From positions 49,875 to 113,874 of the forward strand of contig JAKACW010000003.1 of the NCBI GenBank assembly GCA_021821045.1: 64,000 nt of DNA, given 5' to 3'. Origin of the DNA: Pseudomonadota bacterium. GTDB taxonomy: Bacteria > Pseudomonadota > Gammaproteobacteria > JAADHS01. Made by a program: the position numbers and the translations under genes. Below, piece by piece: positions 17,001-25,321 of the stretch. The notes below the pieces were generated by a model. That model was not told the DNA's origin. It made no database searches and saw nothing but the letters and a program-made list of their open reading frames with translations. Numbering within the stretch: position 1 is the first letter of the stretch; the number at the start of each line of letters is the position of its first letter.

Positions 17001-17057
17001 ACTCCCCTTTTTCTTGATTAAGGGGAGTACAATACCTCCCAGCTTGATCCAGGGAGG
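17001..17057 (+). promoter_or_regulatory. Two hairpins before the tail sheath gene, the second covering its ribosome site
   Basis: ACTCCCCTT (17001-17009) and AAGGGGAGT (17020-17028) form a 9-bp perfect stem with a 10-base loop and no T-tract. Immediately after it, CCTCCC (17035-17040) pairs with GGGAGG (17052-17057), which is the Shine-Dalgarno of the gene starting at 17067. A TACAAT word (17028-17033) between them could be a -10 box, but no good -35 is visible. The second hairpin would mask the ribosome site. Confidence 0.55.
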
Positions 17058-17066
17058 GATACCGCC

Positions 17067-18248
17067 ATGCTGGGACTCAAAGGCCCTATGTCGCGTTTCG
17101 GCGAGGTCATCAAGCGCTTTCTGCCCGGCGTTCACATCGGGGAGATGGCCTCCCATGCCAAACCCATAGCAGGCGTCGAGCTCGATGCCACGGCTTTTGT
17201 CGGACCGACACTTACCGGCCTGGATGGCGACCTCACCGCGCCCGTTCACAATTATCCGGAGTTCGAACAGCGCTTCGGCGGCGCCGAGCCACTGCTGGAC
17301 GGGAACGGCAACAACGTCGTTAACTTCGTGGCGCTCGGCGCGAAGGCGTTTTTCGACAACGGCGGCCGAACCCTGTATGTCGCGCCCACGCCCAACTGGT
17401 CCGTGGCCAACTTCGAACAGGCCCTCACCGCTCTCGAGTCCGTGCCCGACATCGGCCTGGTCGCTGCGCCGGGATATTCCACATTGGCCGTCGATAACTA
17501 TCCCGAGATGTCCAAGGCGATGGTCCGCCACGCCGAGAAAATGCGCCACCGCTTCGCACTGATTGACCCACCGCCCGGGCGACGCGGGTTCGATCTGGTC
17601 CACTTGCGCAATCAGTTCAGTTCCAATCAAGCCATCATGTATACGCCGTGGGTTCGCGTCGACGATCAAAGCTCATCCAGCACCGTCACCCTACCCCCGT
17701 CACCGTTCATCGCCGGCATCATTGCCCGCGTCGACAGACAACGCGGAATATACAAAGCGCCCGCCAATGAACTCATCAAAGACGCGATCGGGCTGGAGCA
17801 AGAAGTCACCGATCAGGAACAGACGCTGTTGCACCCACTGGGGATCAACGCCCTGCGCTACATTCCCGACAAGGGTTATCTGGTCTGGGGTGCGCGCACC
17901 CTCAGCGACGACCCGGAGTGGAAATACGTCAACGTGCGGCGCTATTTTGTCTACTTGGAACAGTCGATCGCGAAAGGCACCCAGTGGGCGGTGTCTGAGC
18001 CCAATGCCGAACCGTTGTGGAACGACCTGCAGCAGAGCATTACCCAGTTCATGCATAACGAGTGGCGCAGCGGCGGCTTGCAGGGCGCCAAACCGGAGCA
18101 AGCCTTTTTCGTGCGTTGCGATCGGTCGACCATGACCACTCAGGACCTAAGCGAAGGCCGCACGGTCTGCATGGTCGGATTTGCCCCTTTGAAGCCCGCG
18201 GAGTTTATAATCTTCCGCGTGACGATTGAGCGGCGAGTCGAGCAGTAA
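17067..18248 (+). CDS. Orphan phage-type tail sheath protein
   Basis: This 393-residue protein has the hallmarks of contractile tail sheath subunits: P-G-V-H-I near residue 20, T-A-F-V-G-P-T followed by a Y-x-E-F-x-x-x-F-G segment (about 50-75), A-L-G-A-K-A-F-F-D-N-G-G-R-T-L-Y-V (about 90-107), a central subtilisin-like-fold region, and the C-terminal L-R-Y-I-P-D-K-G-Y-L-V-W-G-A-R-T-L plus N-V-R-R-Y-F-V-Y-L-E-Q-S-I segment. Sheath proteins contract around a tube in phages, R-type pyocins and extracellular injection systems. No tube, baseplate, spike or ATPase gene lies nearby; neighbours are a lipoprotein and a Kelch-like gene. It is either a remnant or an exapted stand-alone sheath. The ribosome site AGGGAGGG lies 8 bases before ATG. 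Confidence 0.88.
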   Translation: MLGLKGPMSRFGEVIKRFLPGVHIGEMASHAKPIAGVELDATAFVGPTLTGLDGDLTAPVHNYPEFEQRFGGAEPLLDGNGNNVVNFVALGAKAFFDNGGRTLYVAPTPNWSVANFEQALTALESVPDIGLVAAPGYSTLAVDNYPEMSKAMVRHAEKMRHRFALIDPPPGRRGFDLVHLRNQFSSNQAIMYTPWVRVDDQSSSSTVTLPPSPFIAGIIARVDRQRGIYKAPANELIKDAIGLEQEVTDQEQTLLHPLGINALRYIPDKGYLVWGARTLSDDPEWKYVNVRRYFVYLEQSIAKGTQWAVSEPNAEPLWNDLQQSITQFMHNEWRSGGLQGAKPEQAFFVRCDRSTMTTQDLSEGRTVCMVGFAPLKPAEFIIFRVTIERRVEQ

Positions 18249-18274
18249 TCATCGCAGAAGAATCGTCGAGCATG

Positions 18275-18334
18275 GTGGGAGCGGTTTCCTACCGCGATTC
18301 TCGCCGAGTCGATCGCGGAATGATCCGCTCCCAC
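18275..18334. repeat. REP/BIME cluster 3 (inverted pair)
   Basis: A forward unit of the TTTCCTACC variant lies at 18275-18299, and a reverse unit of the ATCATTCC variant at 18312-18334. They form a head-to-head pair between the tail sheath and Kelch-like genes. An open frame that appears to start at 18272 begins inside this repeat and is not the true gene start. Confidence 0.92.
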
Positions 18335-18406
18335 AAACGATGGGATTCGCGGCAGGCAACCCAATCACATCGAAAACTCCTTCACCAGGATAATAAAGAA
18401 TTCTTC

Positions 18407-19756
18407 ATGCGCGTTTTAGTTTTTTTGTTGTTGCTTCTTCAAGCATTCTCATCACAGTCCGAAACCCAAGTCTGGATCCCCGGCTGGCAAAGCACGTCCT
18501 CGTTGCACGTTCCACGGGCAGGCGCGGCGGCCGTAAGTCACAACGGCGTCGTTTACATTCTCGGCGGCATCGACGGCCGGGATTTTCTGGCGTCGACGGA
18601 GTTCGCCCGACAGAACGCTGACGGAACACTGTCGTCGTGGCAGGCCGGGCCGGTGCTGAGCGAACCGCGCGGATTCTTTTCCGCATCGGTCGTCGCCAAC
18701 TCGATCTACGCGGTCGGCGGCGGCAACGGACCGGCCGGGCACAATCTTCTCAAGAGCGTCGAGCGAGCCGTGATCAATCCCGATGGCAGCCTCGGCCCGT
18801 GGCGCAAGGAAACACAGGAACTCAATCTTCCGCGGCGCTGCGCCAAGACCGCCGTGCTCGGCAATCGCCTGTATGCCTTCGGCGGCTTCGGCGGCGCGTT
18901 GTTGGATACGGTGGAAAGCGCGCCCATCTTGGCCGACGGGTCCCTTGGCCCGTGGCGCATCGAAGACAATAAGATGTCCCTGCCTCGCTACGTCCACGCC
19001 GCCAAAGCCATCGATGACCGTAGCGTGATCAACATGGGCGGCCATCAAGAGAAACAGGGCGCGGGTCTGGTCGAAATCGAGATGGCCACCCTCGACCGCA
19101 GCGGCAAGCTCGGACCGTGGAAAATCATCGGCAGCCTCAACACGGGGCGGTTCGCGCTGGAAACGCTGCATTACAATGGCCACCTTTACGCTTTCGGCGG
19201 ACTGGAAGGGGTCAACTACCTGCGCGATGTCGAAAAAGCCGCGTTCGATGTGTCTAAACCGCTCAAATTCGAAACCACCAACCCGCTCTCGACACGGCTC
19301 GCCAACTTCAGTCTGATCAACTTGGGCAAGTGGGTGTATGTCATCGGCGGAACGAATCAGGATGGCTATTTCGATAGCGTGGAATACGCCATGTTCAATG
19401 ACTACGGCGACTTGGGCTTCTGGGGCAACAAAGAACAAGCCCATGCCTATGAGCGCGGCGAGCTGCAATTCAAGGGCGGCGCCCGCCTGGCCATATCGTT
19501 GCCGCGCCAGGGTGTGATTGTCGAACACGTTCCGGCGGGCCAATACAGTTACCTCAAGCTCCAGACCGCTGAAGGCGAGGAATGGATTGCAGTGGGTGCC
19601 GGCGAATTCACCCCGGGCCAGAATCTCGCCTATAGCGAAGGGATCGTGATACAGAACTTTCACAGCAAGGCGCTCGAGCGCACGTTCGACAGCATTCGCT
19701 TCGTCAGCCGGGTGGAGTTTGCAGACGAAGCCGATCGCGTCGGGTTCCCGCATTGA
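18407..19756 (+). CDS. Secreted Kelch-like repeat protein
   Basis: This protein of about 449 residues has a strong signal peptide (hydrophobic residues 3-15, cleavage near S-S-Q-S). It contains five or six Kelch-like blades, seen as repeated Y-x-x-G-G / A-F-G-G motifs (V-Y-I-L-G-G, I-Y-A-V-G-G-G, L-Y-A-F-G-G, V-Y-V-I-G-G), alternating with D-G-S-L-G-P-W linkers. These repeats build a beta-propeller, here in the periplasm or outside the cell. The C-terminal 90 residues are different and carry no motif I know. The start at 18407 was chosen because the frame upstream is repeat DNA. No binding partner can be inferred from the neighbours. Confidence 0.82.
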   Translation: MRVLVFLLLLLQAFSSQSETQVWIPGWQSTSSLHVPRAGAAAVSHNGVVYILGGIDGRDFLASTEFARQNADGTLSSWQAGPVLSEPRGFFSASVVANSIYAVGGGNGPAGHNLLKSVERAVINPDGSLGPWRKETQELNLPRRCAKTAVLGNRLYAFGGFGGALLDTVESAPILADGSLGPWRIEDNKMSLPRYVHAAKAIDDRSVINMGGHQEKQGAGLVEIEMATLDRSGKLGPWKIIGSLNTGRFALETLHYNGHLYAFGGLEGVNYLRDVEKAAFDVSKPLKFETTNPLSTRLANFSLINLGKWVYVIGGTNQDGYFDSVEYAMFNDYGDLGFWGNKEQAHAYERGELQFKGGARLAISLPRQGVIVEHVPAGQYSYLKLQTAEGEEWIAVGAGEFTPGQNLAYSEGIVIQNFHSKALERTFDSIRFVSRVEFADEADRVGFPH

Positions 19757-19804
19757 TAACCCGACAAAGAGGCGCTAATAGTGACGATTACACCTGGCCT
19801 CTAG

Positions 19805-19885
19805 GTGGGAGCGAATTCCTTTCGCGATTGTGCGCCCGAATCACTGCTTACGACACATCAAATCGCGGTAGGATACCGCTCCCAC
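19805..19885. repeat. REP/BIME cluster 4 (inverted pair)
   Basis: A forward unit with the variant core GTGGGAGCGAATTCCTTTCG (19805-19829) and a reverse unit, AATCGCGGTAGGATACCGCT then CCCAC (19861-19885), lie between the Kelch-like gene and the glycosyltransferase. Confidence 0.9.
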
Positions 19886-19928
19886 AGCACGCGCGATCGC
19901 CGCGATACGACCAAGGACTTCTCGAAAA

Positions 19929-21044
19929 TTGAATCAGCGACCTACCACCATCCTCCACACCGAGTGGGCCCGCGGCTGGGGCGGCCAGGAAATCCGCGTC
20001 CTGCAGGAAAGCCAGGAATTTCAGCGTCGCAGCTATCGCATGCTCATCGCCTGCCAGCCCGACGGCCAATTGTTTCCGCGGGCGAAAGATGCCGGCATCC
20101 CGGTAATCCCGCTGCGCCTGCGTAAAGGTCCCGGCTTCGGCGCGGTGCTCAAAACCATGGGCATCATCAAGCGCGAACACGTTGACCTGGTTCACACCCA
20201 CAGCTCGGTTGACGCCTGGAAGTGCGGCATGGCCGCAAAGTTGCTTGGTGTCCCGGTAGTGCGCAGTCGCCATCTCAGCACGCCGATCCATCCCGGGCCG
20301 ATCAACCGGTTTTTGTACACGGCGCTTGCCGACCGGGTGATTACCAGCGGCCAAGCCATCAAGGATGCGATGGTCCGCGACAACGGCGTCCCCGCCGAAC
20401 GGATCGTCTCCGTTCCCGCCGGCATCGATGTAAAGAAGTTCGCGCCCCACGTTGACGGCGCACCGGTGCGGCGGGAGTTTGGAATCCCGGCCGGCGACTT
20501 TGTGGTGGTGATCGTCGCTGTGCTGCGGCGCTGGAAGGGTCACGAGTACCTTGTTCCGGCGATCAAAACCCTTAGCGAAGCGCTACCTGTTCGTTTGCTC
20601 ATCGTTGGGGCCGGCCCTCAGGAAAAAAACCTGCGCGCGCTTATCGCGAATCTTGATCTCGAGGACCGGGTCGCTCTGGCTGGACATCGCCAAGACGTTC
20701 CGGCCTGCATCGCTGCCGCGAACTGTGTCGTGCTGACTTCAACCGGCAACGAGGCCACGTCTCAAGTCATTCCCCAAGCCCAGGCGATGAAGAAGCCAGT
20801 GGTGGCGACGGATGTGGGCGGACTGGCGGAAGTGGTCATCGACCGGCAAACGGGATTGCTGGTCCCGCCGCGCGATCCCGGAGCCCTCGCCGCCGCGATC
20901 CGCTGGATACACGATCACCCCGCCGAAGCCGCCGCGATGGGCGAGCGGGGATACCGCCACACGCTGAGTCACTTCACGTTCGACAAAATGATCGCTGACA
21001 CCGAGGCGGTGTATTTGGAGTTGCTCAGGAAAGAACCGCGCTAA
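19929..21044 (+). CDS. GT4-type glycosyltransferase
   Basis: This 371-residue GT-B fold glycosyltransferase has an N-terminal acceptor domain (G-W-G-G-Q-E near residue 17, L-V-H-T-H-S-S at about 86) and a C-terminal nucleotide-sugar domain (V-A-V-L-R-R-W-K-G-H, L-L-I-V-G-A-G-P, and N-E-A-T-S-Q-V-I-P-Q-A-Q-A-M-K-K-P-V-V-A-T-D-V-G-G-style donor site). It probably adds a sugar to a lipid or glycan precursor; donor and acceptor are unknown. The start is a TTG at 19929 with AAGGA upstream. A later ATG would cut the Rossmann fold. No other glycan genes adjoin it. The TAA stop lies in a REP. Confidence 0.87.
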   Translation: MNQRPTTILHTEWARGWGGQEIRVLQESQEFQRRSYRMLIACQPDGQLFPRAKDAGIPVIPLRLRKGPGFGAVLKTMGIIKREHVDLVHTHSSVDAWKCGMAAKLLGVPVVRSRHLSTPIHPGPINRFLYTALADRVITSGQAIKDAMVRDNGVPAERIVSVPAGIDVKKFAPHVDGAPVRREFGIPAGDFVVVIVAVLRRWKGHEYLVPAIKTLSEALPVRLLIVGAGPQEKNLRALIANLDLEDRVALAGHRQDVPACIAAANCVVLTSTGNEATSQVIPQAQAMKKPVVATDVGGLAEVVIDRQTGLLVPPRDPGALAAAIRWIHDHPAEAAAMGERGYRHTLSHFTFDKMIADTEAVYLELLRKEPR

Positions 21045-21102
21045 GATACCGCTCCCACAACGATACATGCTCGTGATGGTGGGAGCGGATCATTCCGCGA
21101 TT
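21034..21102. repeat. REP/BIME cluster 5 (inverted pair)
   Basis: A reverse unit at 21034-21058 (variant AACCGCGCTAAGATACCGCT then CCCAC) contains the TAA stop of the glycosyltransferase. A forward unit lies at 21079-21102. The cluster sits in the convergent gap before the EAL-domain gene. Confidence 0.9.
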
Positions 21103-21123
21103 AACAACCCGACCAAAGAAAAA

Positions 21124-22365
21124 TCAACTCCCCTGGCGCGCTTGCGAACTGGACTCGGCGAGAACATTCATTGCATCGGCAAGACTCAGCGGCATCGCAA
21201 ACAGTTGGCCCTGACCGTAGTTGCACTCCATCGCTCGCAGATGGGCCAACTCTTGGGCGCTGCTCACGCCCTCGGCGATGACGCTCAACCCCAGGTTGTG
21301 TGCCAAGGCGGTGATGCCGCGCACAATTTCCAGTTGGCGTTGCTGCTTGGTGATTTCGCGGGTGAAGGACTGATCAATTTTCAGACTATCGAGAGGAAAC
21401 CGCGATAGATAACTGAAGCTCGAATAGCCCGTGCCGAAATCGTCGACCACCAGGGGCAAACCGATTTCGTGCAGGGTATGCAACGTATCGATCGTGTGCT
21501 CCGGTTCCGACATCAGAACGCTTTCGGTGATTTCCAGTTTCAACAACTGCGGCGCGACTGACCAATTGCGCGCCGCGGCGTCGATGGCACCGGCAAGATT
21601 GGGGTGAGTGAATTCCGCCATGGACAAGTTGACGCTGACAAAAGGCGGTTCATCGGGCCGCTGCGCGATGAACTTTTGAATATCCTGGCAAGCGCGCTCG
21701 AAGGTCCAGCGTCCCAGTTCGAGAATTTGGCCCGAACGTTCGGCAAAGGGAATGAACACCGCCGGCGAGAGCATTTGACCGTCAGGCCGCCTCCAGCGAA
21801 TCAGGGCCTCGAAGCCGCCAACGCGCGCTGAATCGATGTGCACGACAGGCTGATAAACCAGAGCGAGTTCGTTTTCGTGCAAGGCGCGGTCGAGTTCATC
21901 GGCAAAATGCAGATCGGACAGGGCATTGTGCAGATTATCGACGTACAGCGGATTGTGCTGACTGTTTCTATCCCGCAGTCGAAACGATGTCCTCTTGGCC
22001 GCGCTGGTGATGTCAATCAACCGTCCGCGGGCTTCATGGAAGCGCTCCAGCAGCGTGCGCATGAACAGGCCAATGACCGGGTCGGCCGCCGCCATTTTTT
22101 GCTCGAAGGCATCCCTGTCAATAGCGAGCGCCTGCACCGAGTCGATTGCCCGGGCCGTGGCTGAACGCGGGTCGCGGTTAATCAGCGCTAACTCGCCAAA
22201 GACATCGCCGGTTTCGAGCTTGGCTAGCACGATGTCCCGTCCGTCGCGGCGCACGGTAATCTCCACCGAACCGCCTTCGACGACATAGGCCAAATCGGCC
22301 GCATCACCCTCATGAAAAATAATTTGATCCGGCGCAAAGGTGACCGTATGGGGATATGTCGACAT
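21124..22365 (-). CDS. Cyclic-nucleotide-binding domain plus EAL c-di-GMP phosphodiesterase
   Basis: This 413-residue soluble protein has an N-terminal cNMP-binding (CAP-like) domain (about residues 5-118, with G-D-V-F-G-E-L-A-L) and a C-terminal EAL domain (about 155-400). Catalytic signatures are present: E186-A-L, V-N-L-S, I-T-E-S, D-D-F-G-T-G-Y-S-S, L-K-I-D and A-E-G-V, so it is probably an active c-di-GMP hydrolase gated by cAMP, cGMP or another ligand. The cNMP core R-D-P-R-S-A-T-A-R keeps the Arg that contacts the phosphate. It is monocistronic, just after the anti-sigma gene on the same strand. It is a natural opponent of the GGDEF protein at 9.4-12.3 kb. Confidence 0.9.
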   Translation of the reverse strand: MSTYPHTVTFAPDQIIFHEGDAADLAYVVEGGSVEITVRRDGRDIVLAKLETGDVFGELALINRDPRSATARAIDSVQALAIDRDAFEQKMAAADPVIGLFMRTLLERFHEARGRLIDITSAAKRTSFRLRDRNSQHNPLYVDNLHNALSDLHFADELDRALHENELALVYQPVVHIDSARVGGFEALIRWRRPDGQMLSPAVFIPFAERSGQILELGRWTFERACQDIQKFIAQRPDEPPFVSVNLSMAEFTHPNLAGAIDAAARNWSVAPQLLKLEITESVLMSEPEHTIDTLHTLHEIGLPLVVDDFGTGYSSFSYLSRFPLDSLKIDQSFTREITKQQRQLEIVRGITALAHNLGLSVIAEGVSSAQELAHLRAMECNYGQGQLFAMPLSLADAMNVLAESSSQARQGS

Positions 22366-22456
22366 GGGCTGCCCCTTTTCTCTTCTTGACTTAATCCTTT
22401 AGCCTGGCGGTGAGGGCAATACAGTAACAAAGTCACAGCGACCGGATCGCCGCCAA

Positions 22457-22933
22457 TTAGGGCTGAATCATCGGATAGTCGGCTTGGTCGGAGCGAATGT
22501 ACACCACCACTCCGGTTTCGGTGCTGGCAACGTCGTGGTAAGTGCCGGCGCCGACGCAGTGAAAGTCGCCGGCGCGCAACGTGATGTCCCCCATGGAGAA
22601 CTCGCCCTCGATCACCAAACACTCTTCGGGACCGCTGTGAAAATGCCCCGGCATGCGCACGCCGGGCGCGGCCTTGAGCAGGAACGATTTCGAACGGGCG
22701 TGCTCATCCACGAACAGGAATTTGTATTCGATCCCCGGCGCCAACTCCTTCCAGGCCTGTTTGTCCCGCAAGGTGACCGCGTGAACCGCCGCGCCGCGCA
22801 CGCGATCGAGTATCCGGTTCTTCAGATGCAGCGGCGGCGCTTCGGGGACGATGGCCTGCGCCAACGCGCCGACGATATCCTCGTCCAAGGCGGCGACGTC
22901 CGCCATTCGCTGCGTCTCGTCCTTACCGTTCAC
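22457..22933 (-). CDS. Cupin-type anti-sigma factor (ChrR-like C-terminal domain)
   Basis: This protein of about 158 residues comprises a short N-terminal helical region (residues 1-50, ending A-P-P-L-H-L-K-N-R-I-L, similar to anti-sigma linkers) and a cupin domain (about 60-155) with H97-x-H99, E103/E104 and H133 as likely metal ligands. It overlaps the ECF sigma gene: its GTG at 22933 shares bases with the sigma TGA, and GGGAGG lies upstream, so the pair is translationally coupled. By position and cupin fold it should bind and inhibit the sigma factor. The N-terminal HxxxCxxC zinc site of classical ChrR is not visible, so the release signal may differ. Confidence 0.82.
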   Translation of the reverse strand: MNGKDETQRMADVAALDEDIVGALAQAIVPEAPPLHLKNRILDRVRGAAVHAVTLRDKQAWKELAPGIEYKFLFVDEHARSKSFLLKAAPGVRMPGHFHSGPEECLVIEGEFSMGDITLRAGDFHCVGAGTYHDVASTETGVVVYIRSDQADYPMIQP

Positions 22934-23499
22934 GACAAGCGCCTCCCGCCCCCGCAAGGGTCCACCAACTTTTTCCGCAAGACGATCATGCCTTCTCGCA
23001 GGGTGCTCTTCACGGTACCCAGGGGCACGCCGGTCTTTTCGGCGATTTCGCTGTGGCTGAATCCGCTAAAGAAGGCCAACGACACCATGCGCCGCTGATT
23101 CTCCGACAGCGCCGACAGCGCCTCTCGCACCGTCGTGTTCTGCTCCACTTCCGCCACAAGATCCAATGTATCGTCGACCGCTTCGCCAACTTGTTCCTGC
23201 TTCGATTCGAGATTCTCGATGACCGCTTCCCGGCAACGGCGCATCGCATCGATGGCGCGGCTGCGCGCAATGGTCAATGCCCAGGTCAGCGGTGATCCGC
23301 GCTCCGCGCTGAAGCGGGACGCTTGCTGCCAAATCTGAAAGTAACTTTCGGATACGATATCTTCCGCCATCATCGGATCGCCGACAATTCTTCGCACCAA
23401 GCCGTACATCACCGGCGCGGTGACATCGTAGAAGCGCGCAAACGCCGCCTCGTCGCCGGCGGCGATTCGAGGCACAAGGTCAGTGGTTTCTTGATTCAT
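22930..23499 (-). CDS. ECF RNA polymerase sigma factor
   Basis: This protein of about 189 residues has sigma region 2 (about residues 12-90, with A-E-D-I-V-S-E-S-Y-F and W-A-L-T-I-A-R-S-R-A-I-D) and region 4 (about 125-180, with L-S-E-N-Q-R-R-M-V-S-L and V-P-L-G-T-V-K-S-T-L-R-E-G), linked by an acidic stretch. This is the standard ECF layout. The open frame reaches 23736, but that would include the promoter; the ATG at 23499 gives the usual length, and an ATG at 23616 is also possible. The upstream motif TGATCC-N16-CGTATA also occurs before the divergent DUF4331 operon, which suggests autoregulation. Confidence 0.9.
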   Translation of the reverse strand: MNQETTDLVPRIAAGDEAAFARFYDVTAPVMYGLVRRIVGDPMMAEDIVSESYFQIWQQASRFSAERGSPLTWALTIARSRAIDAMRRCREAVIENLESKQEQVGEAVDDTLDLVAEVEQNTTVREALSALSENQRRMVSLAFFSGFSHSEIAEKTGVPLGTVKSTLREGMIVLRKKLVDPCGGGRRLS

Positions 23500-23673
23500 A
23501 GACGGCACGCACTTCGTTTCCACCCGATTGGCGCTGCGGTCCACGGTCTCCGACGCGCTACTGCAGTATACCGTAACTTGAGTCGGCTGATCGGTGATTG
23601 GTTCCGTTTGTTGCATCATCACTGTTGGTACACATTGTCTAGTGATTCGTGCCGAAGGAGTTCTCCTAAACGT

Positions 23674-23701
23674 TATACGTTGCCACTCGTACTTTGGATC
23701 A
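23674..23701 (-). promoter_or_regulatory. Putative ECF promoter of the sigma/anti-sigma operon
   Basis: On the minus strand, TGATCC (23696-23701) and CGTATA (23674-23679) are separated by exactly 16 bases. The same pair with the same spacing points in the opposite direction 42 bases away. TGATCC-type -35 elements are described for ChrR-linked ECF sigma factors. The start site should be near 23667, leaving a leader of about 50 or 170 bases depending on the sigma start codon. Confidence 0.75.
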
Positions 23702-23742
23702 AACCGCTGCGACTGCATAGGTTGTGACTTTTTCACATCTCA

Positions 23743-23770
23743 TGATCCGATCCGTGGGACGCCACGTATA
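23743..23770 (+). promoter_or_regulatory. Putative ECF promoter of the DUF4331-TPR-HupE operon
   Basis: TGATCC (23743-23748) and CGTATA (23765-23770) are spaced by 16 bases, identical to the divergent element of the sigma gene. Transcription would begin near 23777, 34 bases before the ATG at 23811. This also rules out the earlier ATG at 23724 as the start of the DUF4331 gene. Confidence 0.75.
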
Positions 23771-23810
23771 CATCGGCGGACACACCCACCAACTACAGAT
23801 GGAGCACACT

Positions 23811-25259
23811 ATGAAACGCTTATGGAAACAACTTCCGCTGGTCGTCGCCACAACCTTGGCGCTGGGCGCTGCTGACGGATCAAGTCACCGCGAAGCACCG
23901 TTCATCACAGAACAGCCTAAAGTCGACGGCACGGACTTCTACATGTTCAACAGTTACGAACCGGGGCGCGAGGGATATGTCACATTGATCGCCAACTATC
24001 TGCCGCTGCAAGATCCCTACGGCGGGCCCAACTATTTCACGATGGATCCGGAAGCCGTCTACGACATTCACATCGACAACAACGGCAACGCCAAACCGGA
24101 TATCACCTTCCGGTTCAAGTTCAAGCAGAACTTGCGCGACATCAAGATCAACTCGGGCGGAAAAGACGTCTCCGTTCCGCTGATCAACGTTGGTTCTATA
24201 TCCGAGTTCGACGACAACGCGCAGAACGTGACCGAAACCTATACCGTGGAGGTGGTGCGCGGCGGTCGTGGGAACCAATTCATTACCAACGTCGCCAACG
24301 GCGATAAAGTTTTCACAAAACCGGTGGACAACATCGGAACGAAAAGTATCCCGGACTACGATCGTTACGCCGCGAGCTTCTTGTATGACGTTTCGATTCC
24401 AAACTGTGGTTCCGGACGTCTTTTCGTCGGACAGCGCAAAGATCCGTTCGTGGTCAATCTGGGCGAGGTGTTTGATTTGATCAACACAAATCCAGTGGGT
24501 CCGCCCGATGGCGAGAAGGACGATCTGGCCGATAAGAACGTGACTTCGCTTGTTTTGGAGGTTCCGTCGTCCTGCCTGGCACGGTCCAACGAGCCGGTGA
24601 TTGGTGCATGGACGACTGCGAGCCTCCCCCAGGTGCGTCTCATCGACCCCCGACCTGGCTTTAGTAAGCCGACCGTGGAGGTTGGCCCATACACGCAAGT
24701 CTCCCGCCTCGGTATGCCGCTGGTGAACGAAATCGTTATCGGGCTGAAGGACAAGAATTTGTTCAACGCATCCCAGCCAAAAGATGATGCACGGTTTGCC
24801 AACTATGTTACCAACCCGACGCTCCCCGCACTCATCGAAGCGCTATTCCCCTCTGCACCTGCGCCGACGCTGTTTCCCCGCCAGGATCTGGTGGCGACAT
24901 TTCTGACCGGCATCAAGATCGGGACAACCAATCTGAACCAACCGGCGAAAGTGGTGCCGGCAGAAATGTTACGGTTGAATACGACCGTACCCGCCACTGC
25001 GCGGGACAGCCAAAACAATCTCGGCGTCATTGGAGGCGACCTGGCAGGCTACCCCAACGGCCGACGACCGGGCGATGACGTCGTCGATATCTCGCTGCGC
25101 GTAGTCATGGGCAAACTGATTTCCGCCGGTCTGTATGGCAATCCGACCCAAGCACCCGCCGGCACAGCTCCGCTCACCGACGGCGCGACCGTGGATGCAA
25201 CGGCATTCGGCAACGCCTTTCCGTACCTGAACTCGCCGCTGCCGGGCGCCGGCTATTGA
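23811..25259 (+). CDS. Secreted DUF4331 family protein
   Basis: This protein of 482 residues has a signal peptide (hydrophobic residues 7-20) and the DUF4331 hallmark right after it: S-S-H-R-E-A-P, then D-G-T-D-F-Y-M-F and Y-E-P. DUF4331 proteins are exported and of unknown function; several Asp/Asn-rich loops (D-I-H-I-D-N-N-G-N-A-K-P-D) suggest metal binding, which is inference. GGAG precedes the chosen ATG by about 8 bases. It is the first gene of an operon with a TPR protein and a HupE-family membrane protein, and it is probably transcribed by the neighbouring ECF sigma. The N-terminal His after the signal peptide is a further candidate metal ligand. Confidence 0.88.
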   Translation: MKRLWKQLPLVVATTLALGAADGSSHREAPFITEQPKVDGTDFYMFNSYEPGREGYVTLIANYLPLQDPYGGPNYFTMDPEAVYDIHIDNNGNAKPDITFRFKFKQNLRDIKINSGGKDVSVPLINVGSISEFDDNAQNVTETYTVEVVRGGRGNQFITNVANGDKVFTKPVDNIGTKSIPDYDRYAASFLYDVSIPNCGSGRLFVGQRKDPFVVNLGEVFDLINTNPVGPPDGEKDDLADKNVTSLVLEVPSSCLARSNEPVIGAWTTASLPQVRLIDPRPGFSKPTVEVGPYTQVSRLGMPLVNEIVIGLKDKNLFNASQPKDDARFANYVTNPTLPALIEALFPSAPAPTLFPRQDLVATFLTGIKIGTTNLNQPAKVVPAEMLRLNTTVPATARDSQNNLGVIGGDLAGYPNGRRPGDDVVDISLRVVMGKLISAGLYGNPTQAPAGTAPLTDGATVDATAFGNAFPYLNSPLPGAGY

Positions 25260-25268
25260 TGATGGATG

Positions 25269-25298
25269 GATGGCGAGGAGGTAGCTCTCCTCGCCATC
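25269..25298 (+). promoter_or_regulatory. Intercistronic hairpin
   Basis: GATGGCGAGGAG (25269-25280) and CTCCTCGCCATC (25287-25298) form a perfect 12-bp stem with a 6-base loop. It lies between the DUF4331 stop and the next ribosome site. No T-tract follows, so it is more likely an mRNA-stabilising or partial-termination element that lets the first gene be expressed more strongly than the next two. Confidence 0.75.
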
Positions 25299-25321
25299 AC
25301 TCTCTACCGAGGAGATACTAC

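Noticed and set aside
17067..18248. Prophage or contractile injection system
   Set aside because: Only the sheath gene is phage-like. No integrase, tube, baseplate, spike, capsid or lysis gene was found around it.
18452..19753. 433-residue minus-strand frame
   Set aside because: It is exactly antisense to the Kelch-like gene, which has a signal peptide and repeat motifs on the plus strand.
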